In this document: in pieces, positions 15,844 to 22,126 of the stretch | Layout: every line of letters starts with the position of its first letter | Position numbering within the stretch: position 1 is the stretch's first letter | Assembly: GCA_029213195.1 (NCBI GenBank) | Contig: JARGNI010000036.1 | Coordinates: 1-57,868, forward strand | Reading direction: 5' to 3' | Length of the DNA: 57,868 nucleotides | DNA from: Verrucomicrobiales bacterium | Lineage (GTDB): Bacteria; Verrucomicrobiota; Verrucomicrobiia; Verrucomicrobiales; DEV007 | Made by a program: the position numbers and the translations under genes | Notes under the pieces: generated by a model | Told to the model about the DNA's origin: nothing | The model's database searches: none | What the model saw: only the letters and a program-made list of their open reading frames with translations

Positions 15844-17046
15844 TTACTCCGCGTCCGCCTGATCCATCGCGGCCTTGACCTCGGCTTCGACCTCGGCGTA
15901 GAGCGCCTCGTCTTCTTTGAGGGCTTCCTTGGCCGCATCCCGCCCCTGGGCGAGCTGGGAACCTTTGTAGCTGATCCAGGAACCTCGCTTCTGAAGAATG
16001 TCGTGTTCGATCGCGAGATCGAGCAGGGATCCTACCGCAGAAATTCCTTCGTTGAACATGATGTCGAACTCGGCCTCGCCATACGGAGGAGCGACCTTGT
16101 TCTTGACTACCTTGAGGCGAGTGCGGTTCCCAGAGACGCTGCCATCCGAACTCTTGATGCTTCCCGTGCGGCGAATATCGCAGCGAACCGAGCTGTAAAA
16201 CTTGAGGGCGCGACCACCAGGCTGGGTCTCGGGGTTTCCAAACATGACCCCGACCTTCTCCCGGATCTGGTTGGTGAAAATGACAACCGTGCGAGCCTTG
16301 GAAATGATCGCAGTGAGCTTTCGCAGGGCCGCACTCATGAGACGAGCCTGAGCACCCACGGTAGCATCCCCGATCTCTCCATCGAGTTCCTGCTTGGTCA
16401 CGAGGGCGGCCACGGAATCGAGGACGATGACATCGAGGGCATTGGAGCGGACGAGCGTCTCGACGATCCGGAGTGCTTCTTCTCCGGAACTGGGCTGAGA
16501 AAGGAGCAGATTATCGAGATCGACGCCGAGACGACGGGCATACTGAGGGTCGAGGGCGTGCTCGACATCAACGAATGCGGCCAAACCGCCGGCTTTCTGC
16601 GCTTGAGCCACCGCCGTGAGGGTTAGGGTCGTTTTACCGGAAGATTCCGGGCCGTAGACTTCCACGATTCGTCCTCGTGGAAAACCACCGGCTCCCAGGG
16701 CCCGATCGATGATGAGATTCCCGGTAGGAATCACCTCGACATCCATGTGGTTGTCGGTGCCAAGGCGCATGATTGCTGCCTCGCCAAAATCTTTCTGAAT
16801 CTGGGAAATCGCGAGGTCGAGATTCTTCGCTCGCGCTTCGGCAATGCGGTTGTTTTCCTTATCGGTGCTCTTGGACGCCATGGGTGAAGTCGCAGGTTTG
16901 GTTTTGGATTTCTTGCTCCCCGAAGACTTCGCCTTGCCGGTGGAGTTTGTCGAGGATTTTGAGGAAGGTTCCGCAACCGCTTTTGCTTCACTCGTTGCTT
17001 CGGTTTTCGCCTCTTCGTTTTCTTTGGGGGATAGCACTTCGACCAT
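15844..17046 (-). CDS. recA: Recombinase RecA with N-terminal extension
   Basis: This 400-residue DNA recombinase and SOS coprotease has Walker [10 protein letters not shown] at 132-140, [11 protein letters not shown] as Walker B, loop L1/L2 features ([31 protein letters not shown]) and an acidic C-terminus. Compared with typical RecA (about 350), it carries about 60 extra N-terminal residues rich in Lys, Ser, Thr, Glu and Ala. An internal Met at codon 56 ([10 protein letters not shown]) is an alternative start (16881). The longer start is preferred because the SOS-like box lies only 22 bp upstream of it. It is monocistronic, with a terminator at 15768-15799. Confidence 0.95.
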   Translation of the reverse strand: MVEVLSPKENEEAKTEATSEAKAVAEPSSKSSTNSTGKAKSSGSKKSKTKPATSPMASKSTDKENNRIAEARAKNLDLAISQIQKDFGEAAIMRLGTDNHMDVEVIPTGNLIIDRALGAGGFPRGRIVEVYGPESSGKTTLTLTAVAQAQKAGGLAAFVDVEHALDPQYARRLGVDLDNLLLSQPSSGEEALRIVETLVRSNALDVIVLDSVAALVTKQELDGEIGDATVGAQARLMSAALRKLTAIISKARTVVIFTNQIREKVGVMFGNPETQPGGRALKFYSSVRCDIRRTGSIKSSDGSVSGNRTRLKVVKNKVAPPYGEAEFDIMFNEGISAVGSLLDLAIEHDILQKRGSWISYKGSQLAQGRDAAKEALKEDEALYAEVEAEVKAAMDQADAE

Positions 17047-17067
17047 GATGATGTGGGGTAATTATTT

Positions 17068-17089
17068 GAACAGTATTCGAACAGTGTTC
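17068..17089 (-). promoter_or_regulatory. SOS (LexA-like) box in front of recA
   Basis: Two adjacent 11-mers, GAACAGTATTC and GAACAGTGTTC, lie 22 bp upstream of the recA start. Read as a palindrome the second is GAAC-N3-GTTC; read across both, GAAC-N7-GAAC is formed, equal to the direct-repeat LexA box of alphaproteobacteria. Another GAACAGC half site is at 17109-17115. Its position next to recA makes SOS control likely; which reading LexA uses is unknown. Confidence 0.65.
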
Positions 17090-17215
17090 ACACGTCCAGT
17101 AAAAAAGTGAACAGCTCGGATATTTCTTTCTCCGCGCCTTGATTTGATTTCACTCGCCTCCTGTAGAATGATAGCCCGATCCGGGCAGCCTTGATCCGGT
17201 CAAACTTTTACGAAC

Positions 17216-18181
17216 ATGCGAATCCTTTCCGGCATTCAACCCAGTGGGCGCCCCCACCTGGGCAATTACTTCGGCATGATGCAGCCTTCCATCCTCCTCC
17301 AGGAGCAGGGAGACGCGTTTTACTTCATCGCCGACTATCATGCGCTGACCTCGACCCACGATCCGGAGGTGCTGCGACAGAATGTCCGTGACCTCGCCAT
17401 CGATTTCCTCGCCTGTGGTCTCGATCCTGAGAAATCCACTTTCTGGGTGCAGTCCGATGTTCCCGAAGTTACGGAGCTCGCCTGGATCCTCAGCTGTGTC
17501 ACCCCGATGGGATTCCTCGAGCGCTGTGTTTCCTACAAGGACAAGATCGCCCAGGGGATCTCGCCCTCTCACGGTCTCTTTGCCTACCCCGTTCTCCAGG
17601 CAGCGGACATCCTCCTCTTCGACTCCAACGTCGTCCCCGTCGGGAAGGATCAGAAACAGCATCTCGAGCTGACCCGCGACGTCGCTTCCAAGTTCAACGA
17701 TCGCTATGGCGAAGACCTCCTCGTCATTCCGGAACCCCAGATCCGTGAAGTTGCCGCCACCGTGCCCGGTCTCGACGGTCGCAAGATGAGCAAGAGCTAC
17801 GACAACTCGATCGAGATTTTCGAAGAAACCGAAAAAAAGCTCCGGAAGAAGGTGATGAAAATCGTCACCGACACCACGGCAGTCGAGGATCCAAAAGATC
17901 CCACCGACAGTTACCTGATCCAGCTCTACTCACTGGTCGCCACCCCGGAAGAAGTCGCGGAAATGGAAGACTCGTTTCGCGCCGGTGGAACCGGGTATGG
18001 GCACTACAAGCAGCAGATCTTCGAAGGGATCCGGGATCACTTTGCCCCGATGCGGGAAAAGCGTGAAAAACTCGTCGAGGACTCCGCCTATGTCGACGGC
18101 GTGCTGGAGGACGGTGCCAGGAAAGCCCGCGCCAAGGCTCGCGAGGTCATCGACCGGGTCCGGAATGCGGTCGGGTGCTGA
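17216..18181 (+). CDS. trpS: Tryptophanyl-tRNA synthetase
   Basis: This 321-residue class I aminoacyl-tRNA synthetase charges tRNA-Trp. The HIGH-equivalent HLGN is at 14-17 after the typical IQPSGRP, and KMSKS is at 190-194. It also contains PVGKDQKQHLELTRD, which lines the ATP and tryptophan site. Length matches bacterial TrpRS (about 330). It starts at MRILSGIQPSG, divergent from recA; no leader peptide or T-box was seen. It is followed directly by a 111-bp tandem repeat region. Confidence 0.97.
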   Translation: MRILSGIQPSGRPHLGNYFGMMQPSILLQEQGDAFYFIADYHALTSTHDPEVLRQNVRDLAIDFLACGLDPEKSTFWVQSDVPEVTELAWILSCVTPMGFLERCVSYKDKIAQGISPSHGLFAYPVLQAADILLFDSNVVPVGKDQKQHLELTRDVASKFNDRYGEDLLVIPEPQIREVAATVPGLDGRKMSKSYDNSIEIFEETEKKLRKKVMKIVTDTTAVEDPKDPTDSYLIQLYSLVATPEEVAEMEDSFRAGGTGYGHYKQQIFEGIRDHFAPMREKREKLVEDSAYVDGVLEDGARKARAKAREVIDRVRNAVGC

Positions 18182-18197
18182 GGCGTATCTGTAAGAG

Positions 18198-18446
18198 CCG
18201 GAGGGACCGCGTCCTCGCGGTCCGTTTACGCCACACCGTGTTCGATATCGCTTCTTTAGCGGACGTCGGGGGCGCGGACATCGGGGACGATGTCCCTCCT
18301 TTTCCCATCCGGAGGGACCGCGTCCTCGCGGCCCGTTTGCGCCACACCGTGTTCGATATCGCTTCTTTAGCGGACATGAGGGGCGCGGACATCGGGGACG
18401 ATGTCCCTCCTTTGCCCCTCCGGAGGGACCGCGTCCTCGCGGTCCG
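18198..18446. repeat. 111-bp tandem repeat made of inverted REP units
   Basis: The unit starting CCGGAGGGACC repeats with a period of exactly 111 bp (18198, 18309, and a partial third at 18420). Each unit has a plus-strand hairpin (head GGAG, stem GGACCGCG with CGCGGTCC, loop TCCT) and a minus-strand hairpin (head GGAG, stem GGACATCG with CGATGTCC, loop TCCC) separated by about 52 bp of shared spacer. The hairpins are at 18200-18223, 18276-18299, 18311-18334, 18387-18410 and 18422-18445. The rest of the trpS-to-kinase gap (18182-18485) holds nothing else. Confidence 0.9.
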
Positions 18447-18485
18447 TTCTTCGCTCTTACTTACCCAGACCCGCTTTCACTCCCC

Positions 18486-19397
18486 TTACGAGAAGTCGCA
18501 GTAGTCGCGGAACTGCTGGAGACGCTCTTCGAACTTCTCCTCGGTCAACGCCTGGAGAGCGTGGGTGCTGAAACTCTCGCAGGTGAAGCTGGCGAGAATG
18601 GTGCCACGTGCAATCGCGCTGGTGAGGTTGTCGAAAGAATACTCCTGCTGTCCCAGAGAGGCGAGATAGCCGGCGAATCCACCGATGAACGAATCCCCTG
18701 CTCCGGTCGGGTCAAAGACATCGTCGAGGGGGAATGCCGGGCACATGAAAAAGTCGTTCTCGGCAAAGAGCATGGCTCCGTGCTCCCCTTTCTTCACGAT
18801 GACATACTTGGGACCCATCTCGCGGAGTTGTTTGCCGGCCGCAACGATGTTCGACGTATCCATCATGAGCTTGGCCTCGCTGTCATTGAGAACGAGGAGG
18901 TCGATCCGGTGGAGGAGTCGCTCGAGCTCGTCACGCGAGATCTGGATCCAGAGATCCATCGTGTCGGCAATGGTGAAGCCAGGACCTTCCAGCACCTGGT
19001 CGATGACATCGTGCTGATTGATCGGGTGGGCATTGGCAAGAAGATTGATCTTGGCGCCCTTCTGGGATTCGGCGACGGAGGGTTTCCAGGACTCGAGCAC
19101 ATTGAGCGCGACCTCGAGAGTCTCCCGCTCGTTCATGTCCTCCATGTATTCTCCACTCCAACGGAAGGTCTCTCCTTCGGAAACCTCGATGCCTTCGAGA
19201 TTGATCTCGCGACTCTTCAGCAGATCGAGATGCTCCTGCGGAAAATCATGACCGACAACACCGACGATGTGAGCCGGAGAAAAGAAGCTCGCAGCAATCG
19301 CAGCGTAGGACGCAGAGCCACCGAGAAGGTTTTCCTCGGAAGCTTTCTGGGTTTTGACATTGTCGATGGCGATGGAGCCGGATACGAGGACGCTCAT
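18486..19397 (-). CDS. PfkB/ribokinase-family carbohydrate or nucleoside kinase
   Basis: This 303-residue cytoplasmic kinase has the N-terminal LVSGSIAIDNV and LLGGSASYAAIAA of the PfkB fold, then the signature DPTGAGDSF at 229-237 with catalytic D235. The short substrate lid and overall length are compatible with adenosine-kinase-like or sugar-kinase members; the substrate cannot be assigned. The start is at MSVLVSGSIA; a long in-frame upstream extension overlaps thiE in another frame and is spurious. It lies 44 bp downstream of thiE in the same direction, so co-transcription with thiE is possible. Confidence 0.88.
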   Translation of the reverse strand: MSVLVSGSIAIDNVKTQKASEENLLGGSASYAAIAASFFSPAHIVGVVGHDFPQEHLDLLKSREINLEGIEVSEGETFRWSGEYMEDMNERETLEVALNVLESWKPSVAESQKGAKINLLANAHPINQHDVIDQVLEGPGFTIADTMDLWIQISRDELERLLHRIDLLVLNDSEAKLMMDTSNIVAAGKQLREMGPKYVIVKKGEHGAMLFAENDFFMCPAFPLDDVFDPTGAGDSFIGGFAGYLASLGQQEYSFDNLTSAIARGTILASFTCESFSTHALQALTEEKFEERLQQFRDYCDFS

Positions 19398-19441
19398 GAG
19401 AGAAGTAGTTGAGGAGTAGAGAATGAAAGTAGGAAAGAATC

Positions 19442-20080
19442 TCAGCCGATGAGAAGCTGCTTTGAGTCGCGGACATAAGCAGCAATATCGGGTGCTTGCA
19501 AGATCCCAGAGACGATCACGGCTCTTTTCGCCCCTGCGGAAACGACCTGATCGAGGTTCTCTTTCTTGATTCCTCCGATGCAGAAGATGGGGAGATCCGG
19601 GTGTTCCCGATGAACCGTCTCGATCTCCTGAATCCCGATCGGGGTGTAGGTCGGCTTCGTCGGGGTCGCGAAAAGAGGCCCGAATCCGATGCAATCCGTG
19701 CGTGGATCGGCAGCAGCGAGAGCCGCCTGCTCGACGCTGTGGGTGGATCGACCGACGAGCATTTCGTTCCCGACAATTGCCCGGACATCGTCCATCGAGG
19801 CATCGTCCTGACCGACATGAACTCCATCGGCTCCCACAGCTGCCGCGATCTCCGCATGATCGTTCACGATGAAGGGAACCCCTCCATCCCGGCAGAGCGG
19901 AAGGATCTCGCGACTCCACGCCTCGATCTGTTGCGGAGTCGCTCCCTTGGCCCGCAACTGGATGACGTCGATCCCGCCCGCAATCATCTGGCGGACGACC
20001 TCCGCAAAGTTCTCCGGCTTGGCATAGCCAAGATCAAGAATGCCATAAAGTCGGGCAGGAAAAAGAGTGGAACGCGCCAT
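19442..20080 (-). CDS. thiE: Thiamine-phosphate synthase
   Basis: This 212-residue TIM-barrel enzyme couples hydroxymethylpyrimidine pyrophosphate with thiazole phosphate to give thiamine monophosphate. Characteristic segments are IQLRAKG (diphosphate lysine region), FIVNDHAEIAAAVGADGVHVGQDD, the GRSTHS serine loop, GFGPLFATPTKP and FCIGGIKKENL. Length is normal. No other thiamine gene and no TPP riboswitch is visible upstream. A repeat region with two CAACAGGGTT copies and a purine/pyrimidine inverted element lies between it and the next upstream gene. Confidence 0.93.
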   Translation of the reverse strand: MARSTLFPARLYGILDLGYAKPENFAEVVRQMIAGGIDVIQLRAKGATPQQIEAWSREILPLCRDGGVPFIVNDHAEIAAAVGADGVHVGQDDASMDDVRAIVGNEMLVGRSTHSVEQAALAAADPRTDCIGFGPLFATPTKPTYTPIGIQEIETVHREHPDLPIFCIGGIKKENLDQVVSAGAKRAVIVSGILQAPDIAAYVRDSKQLLIG

Positions 20081-20090
20081 GAAATGGACT

Positions 20091-20122
20091 CAACAGGGTT
20101 TGGTCTCGGAGTCAACAGGGTT
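20091..20122. repeat. Two copies of CAACAGGGTT upstream of thiE
   Basis: CAACAGGGTT lies at 20091-20100 and 20113-20122, each preceded by T or GT. An identical word with the same flank (TTCAACAGGGTTGG) is at 31971-31980. These are short dispersed words of unknown role. Confidence 0.4.
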
Positions 20123-20144
20123 GGGTGGACTGCTCTACCGACTG

Positions 20145-20241
20145 TTTCCTTTTCTTGCTCTTTTTCATTTTCCTGAGAAACGGTAGCGAAACCAGGAAGT
20201 GCTGTTCGGAGAAAAGAAAAAGGAGTAGGAAAAAGAAAAAG
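20145..20241. repeat. Polypyrimidine/polypurine inverted element without ORF
   Basis: The pyrimidine arm (20145-20173) and purine arm (20208-20241) are imperfectly complementary and are separated by a 34-bp spacer. The purine arm's complement contains CTCCTTTTTCTTTTC and CCTACTC, also found at 158-176. The roughly 7-base phrasing resembles the arms around the two four-helix-bundle genes. It is located between thiE and the PQQ-propeller gene. Confidence 0.6.
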
Positions 20242-20252
20242 ACTTCGGGTAG

Positions 20253-21515
20253 CTACTCCACTCGATAGAGATGGGTCTTCGTCCGCAGGATGAGAGCCCC
20301 ATCCGCGGTCACCGCAGGCGAGGCCATGAAGCCACCCTCGAGCTGATTCTCGGCGACGACTTCGAACTCGCGGGCCGCCTTGACGACGGTGCAGAGTCCA
20401 TCCTCGTCGAAATGATAGACAAGCTTCCCATTACTGATCGAGGAAGCGGAGTATTCTCCCCCACCCCGCTCGGCCCAGACGACTTCGCCGTTCTTGGTAT
20501 CGACAGCGCTGAGCACCCCTCCGTTGGCCATGAAGAGAAGCTCGTTCGCAATCACGGGTGACATTCGCTTCGGGGTTCGCTGAAAGATCTTCCACTCGAC
20601 GTGAGACTCGGAGACATCCCCCTTCATTTCGGGATCCAGTTTCACCGCCCAGATCTCCGCCTTTCCGAGACCCGTGTTGACGTAGACCATTCCGGTCTCC
20701 TCGCTGTAGACCGTTCGGGACGAGGGAGAGTGCGTGGGATAATGGATATTCCAGATCTCTTCTCCATTCTCGACATCGTAAGCCCAGGCAGCCTTGGCTC
20801 CGTTGCTGATCATCTGGACGACATCGCCAACTTTCACGAAGATGGGAGTGCTGTAGGCTTTCCGCATGTCTCCGCTGTTTGCCGGGATCCCCTCTTTCTC
20901 ATCCGCGTAGTGGGTCGAGCGATCGCGCCGCCAGAGGGTTTCCCCGGTAGCCTTGTCGAGCGCGACAAAATACTGCTGGTCGGCTCCCTCAAGAGTGAGG
21001 ACGAGACGATCCTCCCACATCACCAGCGAAGAGGCCGGCCCACGCCAGTGGCTGCAGGTCAGGTCGCGGCGCTGCCAGATCATCTCGAAGTTCTCGGTAT
21101 CGAGACAGATCGTACCGTAGGCACCAAAATGAAGATAGACCCGCCCCTCTTCGACGACACCAGTCGACGAAGCGTAGGTGTTCATCTTGTTGGCCAACGG
21201 CTCGGGATTGTCGTTGGTGATGAACACTCGATCGAGCAGGACCTCGCCGGATTTCTCCTCGAGGCAGAGGATGGACATCTCGCGCCCATTTTCCGTCGCC
21301 GTCGTCAGCCAGATTTTCCCTTCCGAAAGGAGCGGGGTCGACCAGCCGAGTCCGTGGATCTCCTTTTTCCAGGTCACATTCTCTTCCTCGGACCACTCGG
21401 ACGGAAGATCGCCCTCGACCGTGCCATCAGCATGGGGACCCCGAAATTCGGGCCACTGGGCCTGGGAAAGACTGACAGTGCCTACAAGAAGCACAAAGAG
21501 CGGGAGAAATTTCAT
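20253..21515 (-). CDS. Secreted PQQ-like beta-propeller protein
   Basis: This 420-residue exported protein has a signal peptide MKFLPLFVLLVGTVSLSQAQ (1-20) followed by WPEFRGPHADG, the opening of PVC-type PQQ-repeat propellers. Repeated blade motifs are visible: GKIWLTTATENG, GRVYLHFGAYG, ATGETLWRRD, ENGEEIWNIHYP, KNGEVVWAERGGG and DGALILRTKTHLYRV. Such proteins occur next to degradative or lipoprotein genes and may act as scaffolds or BamB-like factors; no quinoprotein catalytic residues were identified. It stands alone, with a REPIN-like element upstream. Confidence 0.85.
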   Translation of the reverse strand: MKFLPLFVLLVGTVSLSQAQWPEFRGPHADGTVEGDLPSEWSEEENVTWKKEIHGLGWSTPLLSEGKIWLTTATENGREMSILCLEEKSGEVLLDRVFITNDNPEPLANKMNTYASSTGVVEEGRVYLHFGAYGTICLDTENFEMIWQRRDLTCSHWRGPASSLVMWEDRLVLTLEGADQQYFVALDKATGETLWRRDRSTHYADEKEGIPANSGDMRKAYSTPIFVKVGDVVQMISNGAKAAWAYDVENGEEIWNIHYPTHSPSSRTVYSEETGMVYVNTGLGKAEIWAVKLDPEMKGDVSESHVEWKIFQRTPKRMSPVIANELLFMANGGVLSAVDTKNGEVVWAERGGGEYSASSISNGKLVYHFDEDGLCTVVKAAREFEVVAENQLEGGFMASPAVTADGALILRTKTHLYRVE

Positions 21516-21596
21516 GAGGAGAACATGAAGAATCCCGAGATCTGGTCAACCACGCAAGCGAGCGGAGATCCGGCTCATCAAGCCGAGCTCGCATTT

Positions 21597-21740
21597 GGAA
21601 TGCGGTGGATCGAGACCGCTTTGGGATACGGGGTCGGGCAGAGAAACGCTTTACGATCGAGAAAGACAGCGGCCCTCGGGGTCTCCTGGTAGATCGGTCA
21701 CACAGGACCGATGAAAAGCGGTGTCGAGCCACCGCACTCC
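21597..21740. repeat. REPIN-like element A (inverted GGAG-type arms)
   Basis: The right arm (21715-21740) is AAAGCGGTGTCGAG followed by CCACCGCACTCC; the left arm (21597-21622) is its inverted partner with 3 mismatches in 26. Each arm contains the inner palindrome GCGGTG/CACCGC. The inner 92 bp are unrelated to those of the second copy at 25003-25158. It ends 6 bp from the tautomerase stop codon. Confidence 0.8.
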
Positions 21741-21746
21741 AAAGAA

Positions 21747-22091
21747 CTAGAATACCTTGTGATTGCTTCCCCATCGCCCGCGCGGGACATCGTGAAGCTT
21801 CACAAAGGTGCGGGTGGGGTCGACGCCGAGGACTCGCTGCCCCAGCTCGCAGAACGCATCCGTGAGCCCCTGCGTAGCCGAGTCGCTGGCACCCAGGCCT
21901 TCGACCTCGACGAGAAAAGTGGGGGCGGTCGTTCCCGCCATCGCCATGGGTTCCCCCAGGCGAGCCCGGGCCATGACAATGGACTCCGGCTTTTCCAGTT
22001 CCTGCGCGGTGATCGTCGTCGCTTCCTGGAGGAGACCGGCAACGGTCTCGGGCGCGGGATCGGCATTCGAGTAGAGAGTGACCAGTGGCAT
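21747..22091 (-). CDS. MIF-like tautomerase superfamily protein
   Basis: This 114-residue protein begins MPLVTLYSNAD, exposing the N-terminal proline (Pro-1 after Met removal) used as catalytic base in the tautomerase superfamily. It resembles macrophage migration inhibitory factor along its length: KPESIVMARARLGEPMAMAGTT in the middle, then GVDPTRTFVKLHDV and a terminal GSN-F. The length of about 115 is that of MIF (the short 4-OT type is about 62). The start is at MPLV; a 13-residue extension exists but would bury the proline. Substrate is unknown. It lies 35 bp beyond the alaS stop in the same direction. Confidence 0.82.
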   Translation of the reverse strand: MPLVTLYSNADPAPETVAGLLQEATTITAQELEKPESIVMARARLGEPMAMAGTTAPTFLVEVEGLGASDSATQGLTDAFCELGQRVLGVDPTRTFVKLHDVPRGRWGSNHKVF

Positions 22092-22126
22092 AGCGATCAG
22101 GTTACGTTTGCAGAAAGAGAATCGAA

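Noticed and set aside
18147-18392. Minus-strand ORF of 81 codons with an internal 37-residue repeat
   Set aside because: The repeat comes from the 111-bp non-coding REPIN tandem (111 = 37 codons); no start context or domain.
18198-18446. CRISPR array
   Set aside because: Period of 111 bp with near-identical spacers; not a CRISPR repeat-spacer pattern, and no cas genes.
20081-20252. TPP riboswitch upstream of thiE
   Set aside because: A CTGAGA exists only on the plus strand inside the purine/pyrimidine element, on the wrong strand for thiE and with no other TPP-aptamer parts.
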